Below, piece after piece: positions 23,164 to 30,334 of a stretch of DNA of 35,304 nucleotides. Source of the DNA: Streptomyces sp. MBT65. Its GTDB lineage: Bacteria; Actinomycetota; Actinomycetes; Streptomycetales; Streptomycetaceae. The notes below the pieces were generated by a model. It ran no database searches, was not told the DNA's origin, and saw only the letters and a list, made by a program, of their open reading frames with translations. The stretch covers positions 1 to 35,304 of the forward strand of contig NZ_JAENRY010000099.1 in the NCBI RefSeq assembly GCF_016612545.1, read 5' to 3'. Made by a program: the position numbers and the translations under genes. Positions within the stretch are counted from its first letter, which is position 1. Each line of letters starts with the position of its first letter.

Positions 23164-23198
23164 GTAGCGGTAGCGGTTACCATCAGTTACCGATTGAG

Positions 23199-23217
23199 AC
23201 CCCACTTCGTGTGGGGT
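23199..23217 (+). terminator. Terminator after tRNA-Leu
   Basis: ACCCCAC (23199-23205) and GTGGGGT (23211-23217) form a perfect 7-base stem with a TTCGT loop, followed by TTTCTTG. It lies 36 bases beyond the tRNA and is also near the 3' end of the convergent chitinase gene. Confidence 0.75.
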
Positions 23218-23246
23218 TTCTTGCGTTCCAGGACTGTGCCGTGACC

Positions 23247-24941
23247 TCAGCCGAGGGTGAAATCGTCGGCGACGACATTGGACTGGCCGTACCAGCCGTG
23301 GACGTAGACGGTGACCGCTCCGCTGCTTCCGGTGGTGAAGCTCACCTTCAGCTGGTTCCAACTCGTGCTGTTCGACCAGGTGTTGGCGGACGCGCCGCCG
23401 GTGACTCCGATGTAGGCGTACGGTCCCTGCACCCAAGCGGTCAGCGTGTAGCTGGTGTGGGGGGACAGGGTGACGTTCTGGTCGCATTCCCCGGTGCTGC
23501 TCGCGCTCGGGGTGACCTGGAGGCTGTGGCTGCCGCTGTGCACCGGCGTGGAGACCACCGCGCTGCCGCCCGTGCAGGTCCAGGGGCTCGAACTGCCGCT
23601 CTCGAAGCCCGCGTTGGTGAGCGCACCCCCGCCGCCACCTGTCGTGGTGACCGTGAGGGTGTACGTCGCGCTGTGGCTGCCGCTCGCGGCGGTGCCGGTG
23701 ACGGTGATCGGATAGGTGCCGGCGGCGACGGACGAGCCGACCGTCGCCGTCAGGGTCGAACTGCCGCCGGAGGTAACGGAGTTGGGGCTGAACGAGACGC
23801 TGACGCCGGACGGTGCGCCGGAGGCGGCGAGGCCGACGGACTCGGTGCTGCCGGAGGTGACGGCGGTGGGGACGGCCGCGGTCGCCGAACCGCCCTGGAC
23901 GACCGAGGCCGAGCCCGGCGACAGCGCCAGCGAGAAGTCGGTGCCGGTGCCTCCACCGCCCCCGCTGCCCTCGTACGGCACGAACGCGTCGGTGAACGCG
24001 AGGCTGTTCTGGCTGATCTCACTGCACGTGGGCAGGGAGTTGGCGCTTCCGCCGCACGCCTGGTCGCGGGTGATCGCCCAGAACGCCAGCCGGCCGACAC
24101 TGTTCTGCGCGGCGAAGGTCTCCACCGTCTGGGCATCCGCCAGGGTGAAGGTGGAGCCGTCGTCGTTCTTGCCGATCATCGGAGTGATGCCGAGGTTGGC
24201 GTAGGTGTAACCGGAGTCGACCGACTGCATCTGCGCCAGCGTGGCCTTCGCCGCGGAGATCGCGCCCTGGCTCATCTCGGTGCCGGTACCGGCGTAGTAG
24301 TCCATGGCCATGATGTTGACCACGTCGATCTTGATGCCCGCGTTCTTGGCGGCCTTGAGGATGTTGACGCCGTCGCCGGTCAGCCCGCTGGTGAGCACCG
24401 GCAGGGTCATCGAGAACTGGAGGCTCGGGTTCGCCGCCTTGAGGTCCTTCATCGCCTGCATCTGGCGGGCCGCCGCCGCGGTGTCCGCGATGGCGGCGCC
24501 CTCGATGTCGAAGTCGAGCTGCGTGACGCCGTAGTCGTTGATGATGGGCTGGTATCCGGCGTCGATGCTGCTCTGGGTGGAGCATGTCCAGGCGAGCGGT
24601 TCGCCACTTGCGCCGCCGGAGGAGATGATCACGGAGGCGCCCTCGGCCTTGGCCCTGGCGATCTCGGGATCGGTGTAGGAGTCGTTGCCGATGGGGAGCG
24701 TGTCGCCCCATATCTGGTTGCAGCCGACGCCGAGCACGAAGGCCGCGGTGTAGGCCTTGAGTTGGTGTCCGGTGACGGCGGTGTCGAGCAGCCCTTCCTG
24801 GCTGTTCGACATGTCGACGTAGGGAGCCACGGAGTAGACGCTGCTTCCCGCGGCGCTGCTTGCGGGGGCCAGGGCGAGGGTGACGCCGGTGACCGACAGT
24901 GCGAGGGCGGAGACGGAGGCCGCGAGTCTTGCCAGGCGCAT
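23247..24941 (-). CDS. Secreted GH18 chitinase with Ig-like and carbohydrate-binding domains
   Basis: A 564-residue exported enzyme that hydrolyses chitin beta-1,4 links by substrate-assisted retaining catalysis. A signal peptide (residues 1-31, ending ASSAA) precedes a GH18 barrel (about 35-330). Its DxDxE motif is LDFDIEG with Asp143, Asp145 and Glu147 as acid/base; IKIDVVNIMAMDYY supplies the further conserved MxY region. A glycine linker leads to an Ig-like domain (about 345-435), a second glycine linker, then a beta-sandwich carbohydrate-binding module (NAGFESGSSSPWTCTGG to VVADDFTLG). I chose the ATG at 24941 because it begins the signal peptide. A dre-like DasR site lies 62 bases upstream, which fits N-acetylglucosamine control. 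Confidence 0.9.
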   Translation of the reverse strand: MRLARLAASVSALALSVTGVTLALAPASSAAGSSVYSVAPYVDMSNSQEGLLDTAVTGHQLKAYTAAFVLGVGCNQIWGDTLPIGNDSYTDPEIARAKAEGASVIISSGGASGEPLAWTCSTQSSIDAGYQPIINDYGVTQLDFDIEGAAIADTAAAARQMQAMKDLKAANPSLQFSMTLPVLTSGLTGDGVNILKAAKNAGIKIDVVNIMAMDYYAGTGTEMSQGAISAAKATLAQMQSVDSGYTYANLGITPMIGKNDDGSTFTLADAQTVETFAAQNSVGRLAFWAITRDQACGGSANSLPTCSEISQNSLAFTDAFVPYEGSGGGGGTGTDFSLALSPGSASVVQGGSATAAVPTAVTSGSTESVGLAASGAPSGVSVSFSPNSVTSGGSSTLTATVGSSVAAGTYPITVTGTAASGSHSATYTLTVTTTGGGGGALTNAGFESGSSSPWTCTGGSAVVSTPVHSGSHSLQVTPSASSTGECDQNVTLSPHTSYTLTAWVQGPYAYIGVTGGASANTWSNSTSWNQLKVSFTTGSSGAVTVYVHGWYGQSNVVADDFTLG

Positions 24942-25002
24942 GACAGTACCCCTTTCGGGATGCCCATCGGGGGAAGGGGGGGCGGGGTGGGTCGCGCAGG
25001 GC

Positions 25003-25018
25003 ATTGGTACATACCAAA
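25003..25018. promoter_or_regulatory. DasR-like (dre) site upstream of the GH18 chitinase
   Basis: ATTGGTACATACCAAA contains TGGT-N4-ACCA, the arm pattern and spacing of the Streptomyces dre consensus (ACTGGTCTAGACCACT). It lies 62 bases before the chitinase start. DasR represses chitin-use genes until glucosamine-6-phosphate binds (established). Confidence 0.6.
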
Positions 25019-25128
25019 CAGCTCGCCGGACCCCTCCGTCAAGAGGACTAGACCAACTCGGTGCGCTGGGGTCGGTCGGGGTCAACTCCCCGCGGGCGTA
25101 CGGTCGTAGCGGCCGTGTGTGTGCACGC

Positions 25129-25755
25129 TCAGGTGCTTTGGCCCTGCGGTGATCCGGGCTCGTCGGCGGAAGCGGGCGGGCCGTCCGTGGATGCGGCGGC
25201 GGAGTCCGCGAGCGGGGTGCCCGCGAGGTGCTCGGTGAGGAGTGCGCGGCAGACCGGGACGAGCGCCGCGTCGGACAGGCCTCGCTTGGGTAGGGTGGCG
25301 GAGGGTTTGCCCTCGTGGTCGAGGAGGACGAACTGTCGGTCGGACTCGCGGAGTTCGGAGAAAATCGACCAGGCGTAGCTGCTGGTTCGCCCGTCCGCGC
25401 GGGACGTCAAGGCGTACGGTCCGATCTCTGCTTCGTGTGTCTGACGCGGTGTCGGCGACCTGTGCCAGAATTTGCGTGCCCTGCGGCGAAGATCCCACGA
25501 GGTGGAGCGGACGAACGTTCTCAGCGTGTAGATGACGAAGCCCGACGCCAGGACCAGTGCGAGAAACGCGGCCGGCCGTGTGGGTGCGGCGGTGGCCAGC
25601 AGCACCAGCAAGGCCCACACCACCGTGAGTGTGAGGATCGCCTGGAACATCGCATGGCGCCTCACGCGCCGCCGTGCGGGGGAGAAGTAGCTCAGCATGT
25701 CCATGAGGTCGTCGATCTCCGGGACGTACCGCAGGGTCAGTGTCCGCTGCTGCAT
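25129..25755 (-). CDS. YcxB-like membrane protein
   Basis: A 208-residue protein of unknown function resembling the YcxB-like family. Residues 1-35 are a short polar strand region (TLTLRYVPEIDDL). Two adjacent membrane helices follow (about 37-58 and 62-82). A cytoplasmic domain has EIGPYALTSRADGRTSSYAW and FVLLDHEGKPSATLPKRGL, the PH-like family signature. The last 25 residues are a disordered Ala/Ser/Pro tail. The ATG at 25755 has GGAGG upstream; the frame continues further 5' without conserved features. No functional partner is evident: the neighbours are a chitinase and a mannosidase. Confidence 0.75.
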   Translation of the reverse strand: MQQRTLTLRYVPEIDDLMDMLSYFSPARRRVRRHAMFQAILTLTVVWALLVLLATAAPTRPAAFLALVLASGFVIYTLRTFVRSTSWDLRRRARKFWHRSPTPRQTHEAEIGPYALTSRADGRTSSYAWSIFSELRESDRQFVLLDHEGKPSATLPKRGLSDAALVPVCRALLTEHLAGTPLADSAAASTDGPPASADEPGSPQGQST

Positions 25756-25926
25756 CAGTCCTCCTGCCCCGGGCCTGTGAGCCCGTGCATGGTAGTCGTC
25801 GACGCCGCAAGTAGGGAGTCCCAGGGCGCTCGTTGAACCCGCCTCTGCGTGAACTCCGTTTCCAGAAAGTCCCGTTGGCCTCGTTGACACACCGGCCGCG
25901 CACGCGTTTCACTCGACACTCGTGCA

Positions 25927-25940
25927 TGGCAACGTTGTCA
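25927..25940. promoter_or_regulatory. LacI-type operator-like palindrome upstream of the GH92 gene
   Basis: TGGCAACGTTGTCA is a 12-of-14 palindrome around CAACGTTG, the typical core of LacI-family sites in actinomycetes. It lies 105 bases before the alpha-mannosidase start. A sugar-responsive LacI repressor encoded elsewhere may use it. The rest of 25756-26044 shows no gene. Confidence 0.45.
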
Positions 25941-26044
25941 GGCCGTGGGAGCGACCAGGAACGGTTGCCTGTCGCCGGCGCGCCGGTGTTCTCCGGTGCG
26001 CCGCCACCTGATGTGCGAAGCACGAACTGCTGCGGAGGCAACCG

Positions 26045-29000
26045 ATGGTGAGACCCCGACGCCCAGCCGCGCCACGCGACCGAGACAGATTCCCCGACAG
26101 GTTCCAGGACCGGTTCGCCGACAGGCTCTCCGGCCGATTCCGTCAACGCCTCGCCGTGCTCTGTGTGTTGGGCCTGACCGCCCTTCCGCTCACGGCGATC
26201 GGCAGCGCCCGGGCCGCGAGCACCGCGACGCCGCCCCTGGTGACCGACCCCGCGTCCCTCGTCAACCCGCTCATCGGTACCTCCGGCGCCGTGGACACCT
26301 TCCCCGGCCCCGACATGCCGGCCGGCATGGTGCAGTGGGGTCCCGACACGACGCCGAACCGTCCCGACGGCGGCGGTTACGAGTACGGCGACAACAAACT
26401 CTCCGGGTTCAGCCTCACCCACGTCTCGGGACCCGGCTGTCCCGTCGCGGGCGACCTGCCGATCCTCCCGATGACTGGCGCGCTCTCGGGCGACCTCGGC
26501 AGTACGTCCGTCGGTTTCGGCCACGCCGACGAGCAGGCCGGCATCGGGCGGTACAAGGTCACCGACGCGAACGGCGTGAAGACCGAACTGACCGACACCA
26601 CCCGCGCCGGCCTCGGCACCTTCACCTTCCCCACGGGTCAACAGGCCAACCTGCTCTTCAAGTTGAGCGGCGGCGCCACCCAGATCGACGGGACCCGCGT
26701 CCAGGTGGTGAACGACAAGGAGATCATCGGCGCGATCGACAGCGGTCACTTCTGCGGCGCGAGCAACCGATACACGCTGCACTTCGACGTCAAGTTCGAC
26801 CGGCCGTTCACCGCGAGCGGCACCTGGGTCGGCTCCACCATCACCCCCGACGCGACCTCACTGAAGGCGGGCAGGGTCCAACTCGCCCCGCGGAAGCCCG
26901 AGTCGGCACCGCTGAAGGAGAAGCACTTCACCGTCCCGGCGAAACCCGCCCCGACGATCCACGGGAGCAGTGCCAAGTCGAAGGCCTCCCGTTCGTCGGC
27001 CACGACATCGGCCGCCCAACCCCCCACCACCGGTGCCAACGGCATGTACCTCACCTTCGACACCGCCACGAACCCCACGGTGAGCGCGAAGGTCGGCGTC
27101 TCCTACACCAGCGACGCGGGCGCGGCGAACAACCTCGCCACCGAGATCAGGAACTGGAACCTCGGCGCGGTCGAGAAGGCCAACCACGACGCCTGGAACA
27201 CCGTACTGAACAAGATCCAGGTGGGCGGCGGATCGGCAGACCGGCAGACGCAGTTCTACACCGCGCTCTACCACGCGCTGCTCCACCCGAACGTCTTCTC
27301 CGACGACAACGGCCAGTACATGGGCATGGACAACCAGGTCCACACCCTGGCCAAGGGTCAACAGGCCCAGTACGCCACCTACTCCGGCTGGGACACCTAC
27401 CGCTCCCAGACCCAGCTGATGGCGATGGTCGAACCCAAGGTCGCCACCGACGTCGTCACCTCGATGCTCAACGGCTATGACCAGACGGGCCTGTTGCCCA
27501 AGTGGGCCTCGAACAACGGCGAGAGCTACGTCATGGTCGGTGACCCGGCCGCCGGCATCATCGCCGACGCGTACGCCTTCGGCGCGACCGGCTTCGACAC
27601 GGCCAAGGCACTCGCGGCCCTCCAGCACGAGGCCACCGTCCCCAACAACGACCGCCCGGGCGAGGCGGTCCGGGACGCGAAGGGCTACCTCCCACTCGAC
27701 GAGAACGACTACAACTGCTGCAACTTCTACGGCCCCGTCTCCACCCAACTCGAGTACGACTCCGCCGACTACGCCCTCGCGGCCTTCGCGAAGTCGCTCG
27801 GAAAGACGTCCGTCTACGAGAAGTTCGCCACCCGCGCCCAGGACTGGATGAACGTCTTCAACCCGCAGACCGGATACATGCAGGCCAGGAACAAGGACGG
27901 CCAGTTCGCCGCCGGCTTCACCCCCGGCACCTCCAACGGGTTCGTGGAGGGCACCTCCGCCCAGTACACGCCCATGGTCCCCTTCAACCTGCGCCAGCTC
28001 ATCCAGGCCCGGGGCGGCGACCAGGCGTACTCGGCCTACCTGGACAGCCTGCTCGACGACATCACCGCCCCAGGCAACACCGACGCCGACCTGAGCAACG
28101 AGCCCAGTGTGGAGATCCCTTGGGAGTACGACTACACGGGTCAGCCCTGGAAGACGCAGGCCGCCGTCCGCGAGGCGCAGCAGAAGCTGTACTTCAACGC
28201 TCCGGTCGGCTCGTTCGGCAACGACGACCTCGGCGCGATGAGTTCGTGGTACGTCTGGTCCGAGCTCGGCATGTACCCGGAGACCCCGGGCACCGACACC
28301 CTGGCGCTCGGCAGCCCGGTGTTCCCGGCGGCCAAGGTGACCTTCGGCAGCGGGAAGACGGTGCGGATCAACGCACCGCAGGCCGCGCCCGACGCGCCGT
28401 ACGTGCAGTCGCTCGCCGTCAACGCCAAGGCGTGGAACGCCCCTTGGCTGACGTACCAGAAGTTCCAGGGCGCGGGCACGATCGACTTCACGCTCGGCAC
28501 GCAGCCCAACACATCCTGGGCGTCCGACCCGTCGGCGGCGCCGCCGTCCGACACCACGGGCGGCGGTCGGGTGCTGGCCGCGACCGGTCCGGACAACGGC
28601 CTGGTGCTCCCGCCGGGCACGGCAGGTGACAGCACACTCGACCTGACCAACCTCAACAGCACGGCCGTCACGGTCGATTGGAAGGCGACGGCCCCCGCCG
28701 GCGTCACGCCGGACACGGTGTCCGGCTCGCTGACGGTGCCCGCGTCGGGCAGTGCCGAGGCGAAGGTCCGGGTGGCGGCCGGCGCGGACGAGGGACTGTT
28801 CCCGGTCACGTTCGCGCTGACCGACCACAACACCGGTGCGGCACTGGCCGGGGCGACCCTCCGGGTGGCGGTGGCCAAGGCCGGCGCGCTGTGGCCGTAC
28901 AACACGAACGAGGGTGTCTATCCCGACGGCGCCACCTTCTCGGGCGGCTTCGACGGCGGCGGTTGGGCCTTCTCGCAGAACGCGCTGGCGGCCGCGGGCG

Positions 29001-29470
29001 TCACGAGTGGCTCGCCTCTCACGGTCGACGGCGTCACCTACACCTGGCCGACCGTGGCCTCCGGGCAGTTGGACAACCTGGAGATGGCCGGCCAGACCAT
29101 CTCGATGCCGGCCGGTACGTCGGGCACGTCGCTGGGCCTGCTCGGCACGGCGACCAACGCGCCGACCGACGGCAGCGGGGTCGCGGGCACGGTGACCGTC
29201 ACCTACACCGACGGCAGCACCGCACAGGCGACGGTCGCCTTCCCGGACTGGACCCTCAACGGCGGTGCCCGCACCCCGCTTCCGGGTGTCACGACAGCCG
29301 CCACCACCGCCTACCGCAACACCGGGAGCGGAGGCCGCGACACCGTGAAGACCTACGTCTTCGCCACGAAGGTCCCGCTGGACCGGTCCAAGCAGGTCGC
29401 GTCGATCACCCTCCCGGTGACGGGCTCGACAGGCACCGACCACCTCTTCTCCTACGGCTTCGGCCAGTAG
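26045..29470 (+). CDS. Secreted GH92 alpha-1,2-mannosidase-type glycoside hydrolase
   Basis: A 1141-residue exported GH92 enzyme, a calcium-dependent inverting exo-alpha-mannosidase family acting on mannan or glycoproteins. After an Arg/Asp/Phe-rich N-terminus (about 1-35) a signal peptide ends near ARAAS. The GH92 domain shows NPLIGTSGAVDTFPGPDMPAGM, YSGWDTYRSQ, VGDPAAGIIADAYAFG, DYNCCNFYGPVSTQLEY, NEPSVEIPWEYDYTG (conserved acid region) and FGNDDLGAMSSWYVWSELG, the catalytic Asp pair. The C-terminal 330 residues hold an Ig-like NEW3-type domain and a further beta domain. GGAGG precedes the ATG at 26045. A LacI-like site upstream suggests sugar induction. The protein stands alone with its own terminator. 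Confidence 0.92.
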   Translation: MVRPRRPAAPRDRDRFPDRFQDRFADRLSGRFRQRLAVLCVLGLTALPLTAIGSARAASTATPPLVTDPASLVNPLIGTSGAVDTFPGPDMPAGMVQWGPDTTPNRPDGGGYEYGDNKLSGFSLTHVSGPGCPVAGDLPILPMTGALSGDLGSTSVGFGHADEQAGIGRYKVTDANGVKTELTDTTRAGLGTFTFPTGQQANLLFKLSGGATQIDGTRVQVVNDKEIIGAIDSGHFCGASNRYTLHFDVKFDRPFTASGTWVGSTITPDATSLKAGRVQLAPRKPESAPLKEKHFTVPAKPAPTIHGSSAKSKASRSSATTSAAQPPTTGANGMYLTFDTATNPTVSAKVGVSYTSDAGAANNLATEIRNWNLGAVEKANHDAWNTVLNKIQVGGGSADRQTQFYTALYHALLHPNVFSDDNGQYMGMDNQVHTLAKGQQAQYATYSGWDTYRSQTQLMAMVEPKVATDVVTSMLNGYDQTGLLPKWASNNGESYVMVGDPAAGIIADAYAFGATGFDTAKALAALQHEATVPNNDRPGEAVRDAKGYLPLDENDYNCCNFYGPVSTQLEYDSADYALAAFAKSLGKTSVYEKFATRAQDWMNVFNPQTGYMQARNKDGQFAAGFTPGTSNGFVEGTSAQYTPMVPFNLRQLIQARGGDQAYSAYLDSLLDDITAPGNTDADLSNEPSVEIPWEYDYTGQPWKTQAAVREAQQKLYFNAPVGSFGNDDLGAMSSWYVWSELGMYPETPGTDTLALGSPVFPAAKVTFGSGKTVRINAPQAAPDAPYVQSLAVNAKAWNAPWLTYQKFQGAGTIDFTLGTQPNTSWASDPSAAPPSDTTGGGRVLAATGPDNGLVLPPGTAGDSTLDLTNLNSTAVTVDWKATAPAGVTPDTVSGSLTVPASGSAEAKVRVAAGADEGLFPVTFALTDHNTGAALAGATLRVAVAKAGALWPYNTNEGVYPDGATFSGGFDGGGWAFSQNALAAAGVTSGSPLTVDGVTYTWPTVASGQLDNLEMAGQTISMPAGTSGTSLGLLGTATNAPTDGSGVAGTVTVTYTDGSTAQATVAFPDWTLNGGARTPLPGVTTAATTAYRNTGSGGRDTVKTYVFATKVPLDRSKQVASITLPVTGSTGTDHLFSYGFGQ

Positions 29471-29514
29471 CCGACGACCAACAGGCAGCAACCAAGAGCC
29501 AGTTGAAGCAGAAC

Positions 29515-29578
29515 CGGCCCGAGGGGTCGCGGGCGTAGCAGCCGTGACGTGCTGCCCCGCACGCGCCCCCTCGGGCCG
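29515..29578 (+). terminator. Hairpin terminator of the GH92 gene
   Basis: A perfect 12-base stem (CGGCCCGAGGGG at 29515-29526, CCCCTCGGGCCG at 29567-29578) encloses 40 bases that include a small GCAG/CTGC hairpin. It begins 45 bases beyond the mannosidase stop. Confidence 0.65.
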
Positions 29579-29640
29579 CCGTACGTCTGCCGCGCGACGA
29601 CCACAGGGCCGGCGCTCTCCCGTCATGGGGCACCTCGACC

Positions 29641-29898
29641 CCGCGAGGCTGCGGCGGTTGGACCGTCGTGGGCGGCACCAGCGCCTCGGCGCCGTACGTG
29701 GCGGGAGTGATCGCGCTCGTCGGCGACCCGGGCTCCTTCCCCGACGCGTCCCGCCTCTGCTCCGCCCCGGCGACGGGCCTCGACGACGTGACCGACGGCG
29801 CGAACGGCACCTGCGACGGCGACTGCCTCTGCACCGCCGTACCGGGCTACGACGGCCCCACCGGCAACGGCGCGCCGAACGGACTGTGGGCGTTCTGA
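29641..29898 (+). pseudogene. C-terminal remnant of an S53-type (sedolisin-like) peptidase
   Basis: The frame reads GCGGWTVVGGTSASAPYVAGVIAL and then CLCTAVPGYDGPTGNGAPNGLWAF to the stop at 29896-29898. GTSASAP carries the nucleophile Ser of S53/S8 serine peptidases, and the YDGPTGxGxPNG ending is typical of S53 C-termini. Only about 85 residues remain of a protein normally several hundred long. The Asp/Glu part of the active site and any signal peptide are missing, and the sequence before 29641 does not continue the fold. It is therefore a decayed remnant. Confidence 0.65.
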
Positions 29899-29917
29899 CG
29901 CGGTCCCTGCGGCGACG

Positions 29918-30169
29918 TCAGTGAAGGTGAACCAGGATCCGGCCCGCGTTGGTCGGATCCTGTTCCACCCGGGCGTAGAGCTTGCGGATGTGCTTCTGCG
30001 CCAGCACGGCCAGCACCCGCTTCTTCAACTGGCCCGTCCCCTTGCCCGGGATGATCTGGACGATGTCGACCCCGGTGGCGGCGGCCTTGAAGAGGGTCTG
30101 CCGCAGGGCGGTGTCGATGTCGCGGTCGCTGCGGAAGTAGGGGTGCAGATCCAGGGTGATCAGGGCCAT
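29918..30169 (-). CDS. Small Smr-domain protein
   Basis: An 83-residue protein made of one Smr domain, the DNA/RNA-nicking or binding fold found at the end of MutS2. The N-terminal ITLDLHPYFR motif is the LDLHG-like signature, and VQIIPGKGTGQLKKRVL matches the xHGKGxG loop with Ile-Pro before Gly. The final EQDPTNAGRILVHLH completes the fold. Standalone versions of this size occur in Streptomyces; their substrate is unknown. The ATG at 30169 begins the conserved strand, and the upstream frame has no conserved features. It is divergent from the acylase gene. Confidence 0.82.
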   Translation of the reverse strand: MALITLDLHPYFRSDRDIDTALRQTLFKAAATGVDIVQIIPGKGTGQLKKRVLAVLAQKHIRKLYARVEQDPTNAGRILVHLH

Positions 30170-30334
30170 CGCCTCCGGGGGCTCGTCGTACGGTCGCAGC
30201 GTATGCGAGAGCGCTGCGCGTGCCGCGGCCGGCCGACCGCGTCTGGAGGAGTACATCCCGAGGCTGACACATCGCCCGGAAATCCGCCGGAGGCCCGATG
30301 ACGCTCCCGCCGTCCTGCCTGCAAGGTGGCGGCC

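Noticed and set aside
23076..23220. tRNA-Leu as an integration site of a mobile element
   Set aside because: I saw no second copy of the tRNA 3' end, no integrase and no plasmid or phage gene in the window.
26858..29626. 922-codon minus-strand open frame opposite the GH92 gene
   Set aside because: Low-complexity Arg/Gly/Val composition and complete overlap with a motif-supported GH92 gene.
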